DNA of 64,000 nt. It comes from Psychrobacter sp. JCM 18902. Its GTDB lineage: Bacteria; Pseudomonadota; Gammaproteobacteria; Pseudomonadales; Moraxellaceae. Under the pieces are notes generated by a model. It was not told the DNA's origin. It searched no databases and saw only the letters and a list, made by a program, of their open reading frames with translations. Shown here piece by piece: positions 18,101-26,615 of this stretch; position 1 is the stretch's first letter, and every line of letters begins with the position of its first letter. The stretch is taken from positions 1,984,001 through 2,048,000 of the forward strand of contig NZ_CAJHBK010000001.1 of the NCBI RefSeq assembly GCF_904846615.1, in the 5' to 3' direction. A program made the position numbers and the translations under genes.

Positions 18101-19130
18101 TGATAACAGCCACTTCTGCCAATATACGTTGTGCGATGGTCTGTGTCGCCTGCCCACCAGTCACATGCGCTGGGACAAAACGCTGACCGAGACGATGATC
18201 TGTGACCGCGGCAAACACCGCTTGGATATCCTCAGGTGTCACTTCCATATGCCCCGATACATACGCATAAGCCTGCGCGGCACGCTGTAGCGACAATACT
18301 CCACGCGGTGATAAGCCATGATACTCGGAGCTTGCTCGTGTCTTTGCGACCAATCGCTGCAGATAATCCAAGACCACATCCGCAACATAAACGTGTTTAA
18401 CACCTTGCTGTGCTAATAAGACCGCCTCGGTATCAAGCACCGCATCTAAATTTTTTAGTAGCTCGCGGCGGTCCTGACCTTTTAATAGCTCACGCTCTGC
18501 GGTAGGCGACGGATAACCAAGCGACAAGCATAATAAGAATCTATCTAACTGCGATTCAGGAAGTGGATAGACACCTGCTTGCTGCAAAGGATTTTGGGTT
18601 GCAATGACAAAAAACGGCTGCGGCAAAGGATAGGTTTGCCCATCTTGGGTGACTTGCCGTTCTTCCATCGCTTCTAGTAACGCGCTTTGCGTCTTAGGGC
18701 TAGAGCGATTAATCTCATCAGCGAGTAGCAGCTGAGTAAAAATAGGACCTGCTCGAAACTCAAATTGCTGTTTCTTTTGATCATAAATGCTCATCCCCAA
18801 AATATCTGCTGGCAGCATATCATTGGTGAACTGTACACGGCTAAAGCTCAAGCCTAATAATTGCGCCAAGCCTTGCGCCAACGTCGTCTTGCCCATACCC
18901 GGCAAATCTTGCAGTAACAGATGTCCACCTGCCAAAATACCACTCAGCGCAAGCTTAACCACTTGCGGCTTATCTAACACAATATGATTTAACTGCGCCA
19001 TAAGTTGGGCAATTTTTTGCTGATTGTGACGACAGTCGGCAGCGCTAAAGGTCGACTTATGAATCACCTCTACTGCTGATTGATGTGGTGTTGTAATGGC
19101 TCTATCGATAGCTGCGTGGGTCATAGTCAA
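18096..19130 (-). CDS. MoxR-family AAA+ ATPase
   Basis: 344 residues. Walker A in LQDLPGMGKTTLAQGLAQ, the MoxR-specific FTNDMLPADILG, Walker B in LLLADEINRSSPKTQSALLEAMEE, sensor 1 in FFVIATQNP, and the lid domain with ISPRG-like LSPRGVLSLQRAAQAYA. MoxR ATPases act as chaperones in the maturation of vWA/DUF58 partners. It heads the cluster with DUF58 and TgpA, 178 bases upstream of the DUF58 gene; the spacer carries the tandem repeat. The first 30 residues before the ATPase are poorly conserved, so the start at 19130 could be a little early. Confidence 0.92.
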   Translation of the reverse strand: MTMTHAAIDRAITTPHQSAVEVIHKSTFSAADCRHNQQKIAQLMAQLNHIVLDKPQVVKLALSGILAGGHLLLQDLPGMGKTTLAQGLAQLLGLSFSRVQFTNDMLPADILGMSIYDQKKQQFEFRAGPIFTQLLLADEINRSSPKTQSALLEAMEERQVTQDGQTYPLPQPFFVIATQNPLQQAGVYPLPESQLDRFLLCLSLGYPSPTAERELLKGQDRRELLKNLDAVLDTEAVLLAQQGVKHVYVADVVLDYLQRLVAKTRASSEYHGLSPRGVLSLQRAAQAYAYVSGHMEVTPEDIQAVFAAVTDHRLGQRFVPAHVTGGQATQTIAQRILAEVAVIS

Positions 19131-19334
19131 TTATTGGCTCATTTCTTATGGAATTAGTGTTTCTGGGGCGTGTTCTTATTTTGAAAGTGGTGATAAAAAT
19201 GAGATAAATGGCAGCCAAACAAGGAAAATAGTGCTGATAATATTAACCAATTGTTTGGCGTGGTTTAGCAAAATTCAACCATCTTTAGCCCATTTAGTCG
19301 CTTTCGTTTAGCTTGAGGACACGCCATAGATTGT

Positions 19335-19808
19335 CTATTGCTTTGAGTCATCTTCAGTTATCGGCGCGGCGGCACGAAGCGTTGACAGATAAGCGATGAC
19401 ATCTGCGCGTTCTTGCGCATCGGGCATCGGGTTTGATAGCATTTTTGAGTCTAGCATGGCTTTTTCTGCATCCGCAATATAAGGGTCGAGCGTTTGCGCA
19501 TCCCATACCCAACCTGATGTTTTTAGCCCGTCACTATAGGTGTAATCTTCCAGCTCAGCGGCGGGCGCACCGTATATATTCATCAGCTGCGGACCTTTTT
19601 TGTTGAGCCCCGCATTCAGCTGATGACATTGACCACAAGCGTCTTGGTAAATGATCGCGCCGTTATCAGCATCACCTTCCGTATAGAGCGGCAATGTCAC
19701 AGCAGCACGATGATCCGGTGGCGTACTTTCTCCGCAAGCGCTGAGCAATAAAACAGCAGCAAATATACTGCTTATTTGATATTTATTAATGATGGGCATT
19801 TTCGGCAA
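19335..19808 (-). CDS. c-type cytochrome lipoprotein
   Basis: 157 residues. A lipoprotein signal ends in LLLSACGE (acylated Cys about residue 25). The mature protein is a small class I cytochrome c with CGQCH at residues 58-62 and a methionine-containing loop SNPMPDAQERADVIAYLSTL, the usual C-terminal helix. GPQLMNIYG also fits mitochondrial-type cytochrome c. It should be a membrane-anchored periplasmic electron carrier. No oxidase genes are nearby, so its partner is unknown. A nearby in-frame ATG three codons in could also be used. Confidence 0.88.
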   Translation of the reverse strand: MPKMPIINKYQISSIFAAVLLLSACGESTPPDHRAAVTLPLYTEGDADNGAIIYQDACGQCHQLNAGLNKKGPQLMNIYGAPAAELEDYTYSDGLKTSGWVWDAQTLDPYIADAEKAMLDSKMLSNPMPDAQERADVIAYLSTLRAAAPITEDDSKQ

Positions 19809-19921
19809 TCTTTGGTTAAGGAATGTCAGCTATAGATGAACAATATAGATAATAAGGTAGGGTCAAACACATGCAAAGTGGAACCCTCTTCACATCTAAA
19901 CAGCTGCTTGTAAAAACATAA

Positions 19922-19958
19922 CGTTATTTATTGGGGCATATCGAGCCAATAAACAACG
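19922..19958 (-). terminator. Hairpin behind the fimX-like gene
   Basis: CGTTATTTATTGG and CCAATAAACAACG form a 13-bp stem with one mismatch and an 11-base loop. On the minus strand it is followed by a T-rich stretch, about 130 bases after the fimX-like stop. Confidence 0.45.
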
Positions 19959-20088
19959 CTTATAGGACAGTTTGAGTAAGGCTTTTGTAATGTATGACGA
20001 TAAAAAATTTATGAGCTATTAAGCCGTGTCGAGTATTCCATAAATAGGCACTTTTGATAGTTGCATATCAAACGGATCCTAAATGACG

Positions 20089-22176
20089 TTAGGTCGCAAC
20101 CTTTATCGTACTGCTGGGTTCTTCTAGATAATAGCCTTGTAAATAGCGCGCGCCCACGCTCCAAGCAACGGACATGGTCGCCGCATCTTCAATATAAGGC
20201 ATCAATACGTCCACATTGACTTCATTAGTACGCATAATAAGTGATTTGACAGTTTCTAAATTGTCTGCTGAGTCAATGCCATCCACATAGCTGCGTGCTA
20301 AACGCACCATATCTGGCTGCACAAAACTGACAATCTCTATGGATTTGGCAGAAGAACCGAAGTTATTGATGCCCATCTGACAGCTGACTTGACTAAGGGC
20401 GGCAAACTGTGTTTTTGCCACTGTAAGATGGTCTGAGACGTCTTTTTCGTTGAACTGCAAGGTGAGCACACCAGCTGCACCGCCCACCGCTTTTATAAGC
20501 TGACTGGCAACACTAGGCAGTTTTTTGTCTATCAATGAGGCACTAGTCAATTGCACTAGCAATCTGGCTTCAGGATGTGTTTTACGTACCTCATTGACCT
20601 TTTTACAGGCATTGATGAGCACCCAACGATCTATTTTTTCGAGCAATTTATGCGTCTTGGCGACTGCCATAAATTGATCAGGCGTCAATATCGTATTGTC
20701 CGCATCCGCCAATGGCAACCGCAGATATACTTCAAAAAAGTCGCTTCGGTCATTGTTAATATCATATATTGGCTGGAAAGATAACTCAAAACGGCTATTG
20801 GCAATGGCATCAACTAAAGATTCGGCAAGCGCATGATCATCACTATTGGCATGCTCGCTTGGATCATATAAATGATAGGTGCCGCCATGATTAGAGGTCT
20901 CTATCATAATCTGATTGATGGCATCCATTGCTCGTTCAAGCACGATACTTGGCTCTGCTGTATTGGTTTCGATTTTGACAATCCCAATACTGACAGTCGT
21001 ACTGGTCGTACGCTTGTCTACTTCAATGAGCATATCACTGATACGTGAACCAATATGCTTAGCCAGTGTTTCAAGCTCTGTGGTGCTCTTGTCCTCGACC
21101 AGTATGGTAAAGGCGGTATCACTAAAACGACTCACATGCCCGTCTGATATCAGCTCATCTAATGCATAGGCGACTTGCTTGACGGTCGCATCTACCCCTT
21201 GCAAACCTAAACTGCTTCTTATTTTACCGACATTATCGAGCTGAATATACAAAAGCCCAGCCGTCATTATACCTTGACGTGCTTGCTGGTACACGATTGC
21301 CATTTGTTCTTCAAAGCCGCGGCGGTTGTTGATTCCTGTCAGGCTGTCTTTGCATTCAGCGGCTGCCAAACGCTTGGCGACTTCCGCACTATTATTATGG
21401 TTTTGTTGGATAATAACCTGCGTCACTGGCTCGCCATCTAAGGTCGCGGCTGCCAATTGTAGCTTTGCCTCAAAAGTACTGCCATCCATCCGCTTACTTT
21501 CAAAATTGAACTCGACTTCTTGGCGGCTGCCTTTATCAAATTGACGTAAAAACTGTTTGAAACCCTTAACGTTATCACCGCCTGCAATCAGGTCAACAAC
21601 AGGCACGCCTATGGCATCATTAATCGACTCAAAACCAAAAAGCTGAAGATAAGGGTCATTGGCAAAAATATGGATACCCTGATCAATATAAGCGACCGCA
21701 CTTTTAGAGTTTTTAATCAATACGTTGGCGCGTTGCTCTGCTTCAGAGAGAACATGGCGCAACGTTCTAAGCTCACGGCGACTGCGTAAATTATCATGCT
21801 GTAGACAGATAGACATCACTACTGCCATCTCTTGATCTACTTTGAGCGATTTGACCATCGTGCCGCTAATAATATCAGGTAGCCCCTCATCGTTATTGGC
21901 GGACGCTGCCATCTCTTCATTGAATAGGCAGATCATAGGCAAATCAATACTTTGCTCTTGAACGACGCCCACCACATCGGTGAAACTCATATCATAAGCA
22001 TTGCCAAACACCAAGACATCCCACGGTTGTCGAAGTGACTTTAACAGCTCCTCTTTATCGTCCAAAAACCCTAAATTGATGGTGTCATAATAGCAACCTA
22101 GTAAGTGCACAAGGCGCTCAGCGTAGAGCTGATCGTCATCAATGACTAAGAGGTTTAAGATGGACTGAGTACGCAT
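20089..22176 (-). CDS. fimX: FimX-like degenerate GGDEF/EAL protein
   Basis: 695 residues, close to P. aeruginosa FimX (about 690). Domain order: receiver-like (1-125), PAS (about 150-260), GGDEF (about 275-435), EAL (about 450-690). The receiver segment DVLVFGNAYD lacks the phospho-acceptor Asp. GGDEF is replaced by FSDTAF (351-356), EAL by EVYLR (482-486), and the DDFG motif by NNFG, so it is predicted to lack both cyclase and phosphodiesterase activity and to act as a c-di-GMP receptor. PAS motif HIFANDPYLQLFGFES and the end VGARYLQGYYLEEP closely follow FimX as I remember it. FimX governs type IV pilus assembly and twitching. AAGG precedes the ATG by six bases. Confidence 0.82.
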   Translation of the reverse strand: MRTQSILNLLVIDDDQLYAERLVHLLGCYYDTINLGFLDDKEELLKSLRQPWDVLVFGNAYDMSFTDVVGVVQEQSIDLPMICLFNEEMAASANNDEGLPDIISGTMVKSLKVDQEMAVVMSICLQHDNLRSRRELRTLRHVLSEAEQRANVLIKNSKSAVAYIDQGIHIFANDPYLQLFGFESINDAIGVPVVDLIAGGDNVKGFKQFLRQFDKGSRQEVEFNFESKRMDGSTFEAKLQLAAATLDGEPVTQVIIQQNHNNSAEVAKRLAAAECKDSLTGINNRRGFEEQMAIVYQQARQGIMTAGLLYIQLDNVGKIRSSLGLQGVDATVKQVAYALDELISDGHVSRFSDTAFTILVEDKSTTELETLAKHIGSRISDMLIEVDKRTTSTTVSIGIVKIETNTAEPSIVLERAMDAINQIMIETSNHGGTYHLYDPSEHANSDDHALAESLVDAIANSRFELSFQPIYDINNDRSDFFEVYLRLPLADADNTILTPDQFMAVAKTHKLLEKIDRWVLINACKKVNEVRKTHPEARLLVQLTSASLIDKKLPSVASQLIKAVGGAAGVLTLQFNEKDVSDHLTVAKTQFAALSQVSCQMGINNFGSSAKSIEIVSFVQPDMVRLARSYVDGIDSADNLETVKSLIMRTNEVNVDVLMPYIEDAATMSVAWSVGARYLQGYYLEEPSSTIKVAT

Positions 22177-22529
22177 AAGAAGCCTTTTGGATCTTGTGAT
22201 CTTATTTTTATGTTTGATACCCTACACCTTTTCCAAGCATTAACCCAGCAAGGAAAATACTATCAGGGATAGGCTTAGCGGTTTTTAGTAGATTGGCATC
22301 GTCTTTCGAATCAAGGCGACATCTTGGCGAAGCAAAAACATCGTATAAACGAACATAACTGTATCAATCATTATAGACAATAACTTGACTGATTGCAGAC
22401 TAACTTATCATCATTATTCAGTACATTTATTCACTGCTATCATCGAATAAAAAATTCAATAAAGTAACCTTTAAGCCAGCATTTATTGACATTACTATTT
22501 GACAACTTTTCCATAGACGCTCAAACAAA
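22177..22529. other. Intergenic region upstream of fimX-like gene
   Basis: 353 bases between the fimX-like start and the end of the next minus-strand gene. It must hold the fimX-like promoter. No repeat, hairpin or RNA gene seen. Confidence 0.5.
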
Positions 22530-24338
22530 CTATAGCTGCACCACCTCATACTGGCTGAATTCATCCGTAATCAGCAACCTCTGCCCCAAACGTAAAGGGG
22601 TTTGTTTGCTATTAATACGCATAATGACTCTATCATCGGTCTGAAAGTAAGAAGTCGGTACAATCAAAGTACCAGTGGTTTGTAGTCGCTCATCTCTACC
22701 AAGGATAAATGCTGGCACAAAATGGCGACTACGCGTTTCTCTACCTTCTAAACGCAAGCCACAAGCCACTAGCTGATGTCCGAGTACTTGCCACTCGATC
22801 TCTGGGTTTTTGCTATCAAAATCAAGCCAGCGCGCCACGCCCATTGACCAATCAGGCGACGTGATTGTATCAGATCGACAGACTAAAAAAAGGCTCATCA
22901 TATGTAATGCTGGCGGTGCAGTCGTCGCAGATGCATTCTCATCAGCTACTATATTAAGGCTATTTTCATGAACACTTTCTTCATGAAAGTGGTCTTTATT
23001 ATTAAGGCTATTTTCATGAACACTTTCTTCATGAAAGTGGTCTTTATTTAAAGTATCTACTGTTGGTGATAATCGTAGGGTACGAAATAATGACAAATCA
23101 TCATTACGATCAAAGGTTTCACTGGCTAATACGTGGCTGCTGTCTTGTTTTTTATTCACGGTATCATAACGAGGACGCTGCTCATCTGGTAACTCTTTTA
23201 TAGCGATTAAACTGGTAAAGCTATGCGAATGGCTCACCCGATAATGAATATTATTAAAACCTGTAATCAAAACAGCGTCTTCTTTCGCACTATGTTTAGT
23301 CGCTAGGGTAAGCGGCGGCTGTAAATAGCGGTAATTGAGCGTCATCGCTATTTTATTAAGCAAGTGACTCTCAACGCCATCACCCCCTTCCTTAACTAAA
23401 GCCTGTTTGCGTCGTTTAAGATACTCAACCAGCGGGGCAATTTCTATAAATAAACAGTGATAGCGATCGTCGTATGGGTTAATTGTAGAGCTGGCCGTCA
23501 GGTAAGTTGGTGGATTGTCACTTTGTAAATCAACGAACACGCGGGTCTCGGTGGTTGGCTCAATCGTCGCAACGATATGCTTAGCCCATTCAGGTAACAA
23601 ACGTTGGACGAGCAGAATATTGGGACGACGCATGGCACGTACATTTAATAGACTGTATAGACAAATTTGGCAATACAGCTGATGAACCGTCTTGGCACGC
23701 TGGGTGCCTGCCGTAACACTCATATTAATCTCAGCCGCATGGTACTGATAAGCAAGGTAATACAGCTGATTGATTTTGTGCCATAAGTAAGATGAGGGTT
23801 TTTGATAGCACAGTGCTTCTTCGCCCAATAGCTTCTGGTACATTAGCAGCGTCTGGTAAATAGCAATGGCGAGTGTCGTTGATGAGGACTTATCGCCATT
23901 AAAATAGCGCTGCCAGCCATTACTTGCAGCGTATTTTCGCTGATTATTGAGTAATGAGGTTTTATGACGTATCACTCTGTCATAGACCATAATCATTGAA
24001 TAATATAGCGACTTTATTTGAGCCACATAACCCATTTGAATGTCGCTAAGCACACCTGTCTCATAAATATAAGACTGTCGCAAAGTGGCAATTAACTGAT
24101 CTGAGGCGTCTATCACCGTCGCCATAAGGGTAAGACGTTGCGACTCATCTATATTGGCCACACGTAGTACCGTAAGTATTTTTGCTAATTGTTCAGCTTG
24201 CTGTGCTTGCGTTTGCGAAGGTAACGCTGCCAACAATTTTAGCAAATAACCTTCTTGGCCATTAGCGGATCGCTTAGAAACTAGTGGCAATGCCTCTGTA
24301 GAAGATAGGTGCTCTTGAAACGTCGATAAAGTTATCAT
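22530..24338 (-). CDS. Large unknown protein beside fimX
   Basis: 602 residues from the ATG at 24338 (MITLSTFQEHLSS); an earlier in-frame start would add 32 hydrophobic residues that do not look like a normal signal. The N-terminal half is helical (LLKLLAALPSQTQAQQAEQLAKIL, split, then SYLWHKINQLYYLAYQ) and the last 100 residues look like a small barrel: WQVLGHQLVACGLRLEGRET, RHFVPAFILGRDER, LRLGQRLLITDEFSQYEV. I am reminded of an uncharacterised pseudomonad protein encoded close to fimX, but have not verified this. The PilZ-like reading of the barrel is a guess. A perfect 48-bp duplication adds 16 residues in the linker. Confidence 0.7.
   Translation of the reverse strand: MITLSTFQEHLSSTEALPLVSKRSANGQEGYLLKLLAALPSQTQAQQAEQLAKILTVLRVANIDESQRLTLMATVIDASDQLIATLRQSYIYETGVLSDIQMGYVAQIKSLYYSMIMVYDRVIRHKTSLLNNQRKYAASNGWQRYFNGDKSSSTTLAIAIYQTLLMYQKLLGEEALCYQKPSSYLWHKINQLYYLAYQYHAAEINMSVTAGTQRAKTVHQLYCQICLYSLLNVRAMRRPNILLVQRLLPEWAKHIVATIEPTTETRVFVDLQSDNPPTYLTASSTINPYDDRYHCLFIEIAPLVEYLKRRKQALVKEGGDGVESHLLNKIAMTLNYRYLQPPLTLATKHSAKEDAVLITGFNNIHYRVSHSHSFTSLIAIKELPDEQRPRYDTVNKKQDSSHVLASETFDRNDDLSLFRTLRLSPTVDTLNKDHFHEESVHENSLNNKDHFHEESVHENSLNIVADENASATTAPPALHMMSLFLVCRSDTITSPDWSMGVARWLDFDSKNPEIEWQVLGHQLVACGLRLEGRETRSRHFVPAFILGRDERLQTTGTLIVPTSYFQTDDRVIMRINSKQTPLRLGQRLLITDEFSQYEVVQL
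22953..23048. repeat. Perfect 48-bp tandem duplication in coding sequence
   Basis: 22953-23000 and 23001-23048 are identical. Each encodes the same 16 residues (NKDHFHEESVHENSLN) in frame. Identity over 48 bases shows a recent or homogenised event. Confidence 0.95.
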
Positions 24339-24558
24339 CAGTATTCCTAGTAACCTTGAGTAACTTGGCAGGAGGCAAATATTCAACCATGCCGTATGCA
24401 ACAACACAAGATAAAAGATACAAATCAGCAGCAACCATCAAAATCGACAGCACCCATTTTTAGTAACGATTACGTTCTATAGCATCATCTAACCGCATGC
24501 CCAGCTTCTAAAAACCACGCTTTGTTCACTAATTTTTCAATATACCATAGTGCCTATA

Positions 24559-25566
24559 TTAACGATCATTGTAAATATCAATCGGTACTTTGAAAGGTTT
24601 ATTTGGTAGCTCTCTGACCAGCTTGGGTACCAAGTAACCAGGGAGTGCTGCCAACAATGACCAATACAGATCAATTGCGAAGCGCTCATCATTATCGAAA
24701 TGTGCGGCACCAGCCACTTTGTCTAATACATGTAGATAATAAGGCAGTACCCCACAGGAAAACAAACGCTGACTTAATTGTGTTTGAACAGCAACGCTAT
24801 CATTGATGCCTTTTAATAGCACCGCTTGATTCAATAAAGTGATGCCAGCCGCTCGAGCACGTTGCAGATGTTCTGCTGTTAAGGCATCGATTTCATTGGC
24901 ATGATTACAGTGGATGACCATCACAATATGACAGCGACTTTGAGACAGTCTGGTCAATAACGCATCATCCAAACGCGATGGTATGACCAGTGGCAAGCGC
25001 GTATGTAAGCGAATAGTGGTCAATTGCGGGAGTGACTCTAAAGTATCTAGCCAAGCAAACAGGCGTCTATTTGTCACATTCAGTGGATCACCGCCACTCA
25101 AAATCACCTCATTAATCTCAGGGTGTGCGGTAATGTAATCAATGATATTTTCTTTGGCATCAGCCGTCGGCATATTGGCACTATAATCAAAATGCTGACG
25201 GAAACAGTAACGACAATGAATGGCACAAGCACCTGTCACGGTCAATAATACTCTGGATTGGTACTTATGCAGCATACCTTTGACTGGGTTTTGCGTATTC
25301 TCGCTCAAAGGATCCGCCACATAGCCCGTTACCTTGATTTGCTCGCGTTGATCAGGCAATACTTGTCTCAGTAAAGGATCATTGCTATCGCCGATACTCA
25401 TTTTTGCCACAAATCCACGTGGTACGCGCAGCTCAAAATGCTTAGGTACATAAACCTCTGCCCGCAATGATTCTAGCTTTAGGATGCTTAACAGCTCATC
25501 GATAGACGTAATGGCCTCGGATAATTGCGTTTGCCAGTTTTTTTGTGTGATTAAATGGTTTATCAT
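24559..25566 (-). CDS. epmB: EF-P beta-lysylation enzyme EpmB
   Basis: 335 residues, radical-SAM enzyme of the lysine 2,3-aminomutase family. The iron-sulfur motif is CAIHCRYCF (Cys114, 118, 121), the SAM-binding stretch ILSGGDPLNVTN follows, and the end has LHVLDKVAGAAHFD. EpmB converts (S)-alpha-lysine to (R)-beta-lysine for EpmA to attach to EF-P. Short length (335 rather than about 415) separates it from catabolic KamA. It is divergent from efp, 167 bases apart. EpmA is not in the window. Confidence 0.93.
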   Translation of the reverse strand: MINHLITQKNWQTQLSEAITSIDELLSILKLESLRAEVYVPKHFELRVPRGFVAKMSIGDSNDPLLRQVLPDQREQIKVTGYVADPLSENTQNPVKGMLHKYQSRVLLTVTGACAIHCRYCFRQHFDYSANMPTADAKENIIDYITAHPEINEVILSGGDPLNVTNRRLFAWLDTLESLPQLTTIRLHTRLPLVIPSRLDDALLTRLSQSRCHIVMVIHCNHANEIDALTAEHLQRARAAGITLLNQAVLLKGINDSVAVQTQLSQRLFSCGVLPYYLHVLDKVAGAAHFDNDERFAIDLYWSLLAALPGYLVPKLVRELPNKPFKVPIDIYNDR

Positions 25567-25733
25567 GACAACCTAATACCTGTGCCCAAAAGTCGCTATT
25601 ATACGCGCTTAGTGCGTAGCCTATCAAAGCATACGACCTATCCTTTAAACACTTAGCGTAATAAGCGATTTTAACGCAGCAAGCTATTCATTCCCTTATC
25701 TACCACCCTATTTATAACCCCTAGGAGTTTCTT

Positions 25734-26309
25734 GTGGCAAGTTTTTCTACTAATGAATTTAAAGCTGGTCTAAAAGTCATGCTCGATGGCAACCCTTGTG
25801 CCATTCTTGAAAACGAGTTTGTCAAACCAGGTAAAGGTCAAGCCTTTAACCGTGTTAAATTGCGCAACCTTCGTAGTGGTAAAGTATTGGAACAAACCTT
25901 TAAGTCAGGCGATAGCTTAGAAGCTGCTGATGTCATGGACACTGAAATGAACTATCTATATAACGATGGTGAGTTTTGGCATTTCATGCACCCTGAAAGT
26001 TTTGAGCAGATTCAAGCGGACAAAACAGCGATGGGCGATTCAATAAAGTGGCTAAAAGAAAACAGCAATGCACTATGTACCATCACTTTATTCAACGGTA
26101 CTCCTCTTTCAGTAACACCGCCTAACTTTGTTGAGTTGCAAATCACTGAAACAGATCCTGGTGTGCGTGGTGATACTTCAGGTGGTGGCGGCAAACCTGC
26201 CAAGTTAGAGACAGGTGCTGTCGTCCGTGTGCCGTTGTTTGTACAACAAGAAGAAGTCGTGCGTGTTGATACTCGCACAGGTGACTATCAAACTCGCGTT
26301 AGCCAATAG
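25734..26309 (+). CDS. efp: Translation elongation factor P
   Basis: 191 residues, three barrel domains of EF-P. The modified lysine is Lys34 in KPGKGQAF, so beta-lysylation by EpmB/EpmA is expected. The C-terminal signature is [21 protein letters not shown] relieves ribosome stalling at polyproline. It starts with GTG at 25734, supported by AGGAG upstream and by the conserved N-terminus [15 protein letters not shown]. It is followed by a strong terminator. Confidence 0.97.
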   Translation: MASFSTNEFKAGLKVMLDGNPCAILENEFVKPGKGQAFNRVKLRNLRSGKVLEQTFKSGDSLEAADVMDTEMNYLYNDGEFWHFMHPESFEQIQADKTAMGDSIKWLKENSNALCTITLFNGTPLSVTPPNFVELQITETDPGVRGDTSGGGGKPAKLETGAVVRVPLFVQQEEVVRVDTRTGDYQTRVSQ

Positions 26310-26387
26310 CATGTAAAAGTCATAGCGCTCGACATAATAGGACTTATATAATAGAACTTAACAGTTAGCCTCTAGCTGTTATTCCAC

Positions 26388-26428
26388 AAAAAAAGCTGAA
26401 CTACTGATAAAGCGGTTCAGCTTTTTTT
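26388..26428 (+). terminator. Terminator of efp
   Basis: A7, GCTGAAC, 13-base loop, GTTCAGC, T7. Clear intrinsic terminator 79 bases after efp. Confidence 0.9.
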
Positions 26429-26615
26429 ATTTATGAATATTTTTTTAATTTTGTCTCTGTAGTTGATTTGATTAAAAAGTACTCCAAAGCAACCGAATAA
26501 AAATTCATATGGAGTATGTCAAACAAGGTTAACGCTGTGGTTTTTTATAGTGGATGAACTGTCGCTATTGATGACAGCGATGATAAATAACCTTCTATAC
26601 ATTTTTACCAAACCA

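Noticed and set aside
20089-22176. Active diguanylate cyclase or phosphodiesterase
   Set aside because: The motif residues needed for both reactions are replaced (FSDTAF, EVYLR, NNFG), so a receptor role is more likely.
24339-24434. 32-residue hydrophobic N-terminal extension of the protein beside fimX
   Set aside because: It does not resemble a normal signal peptide, and the ATG at 24338 begins the helical domain directly.
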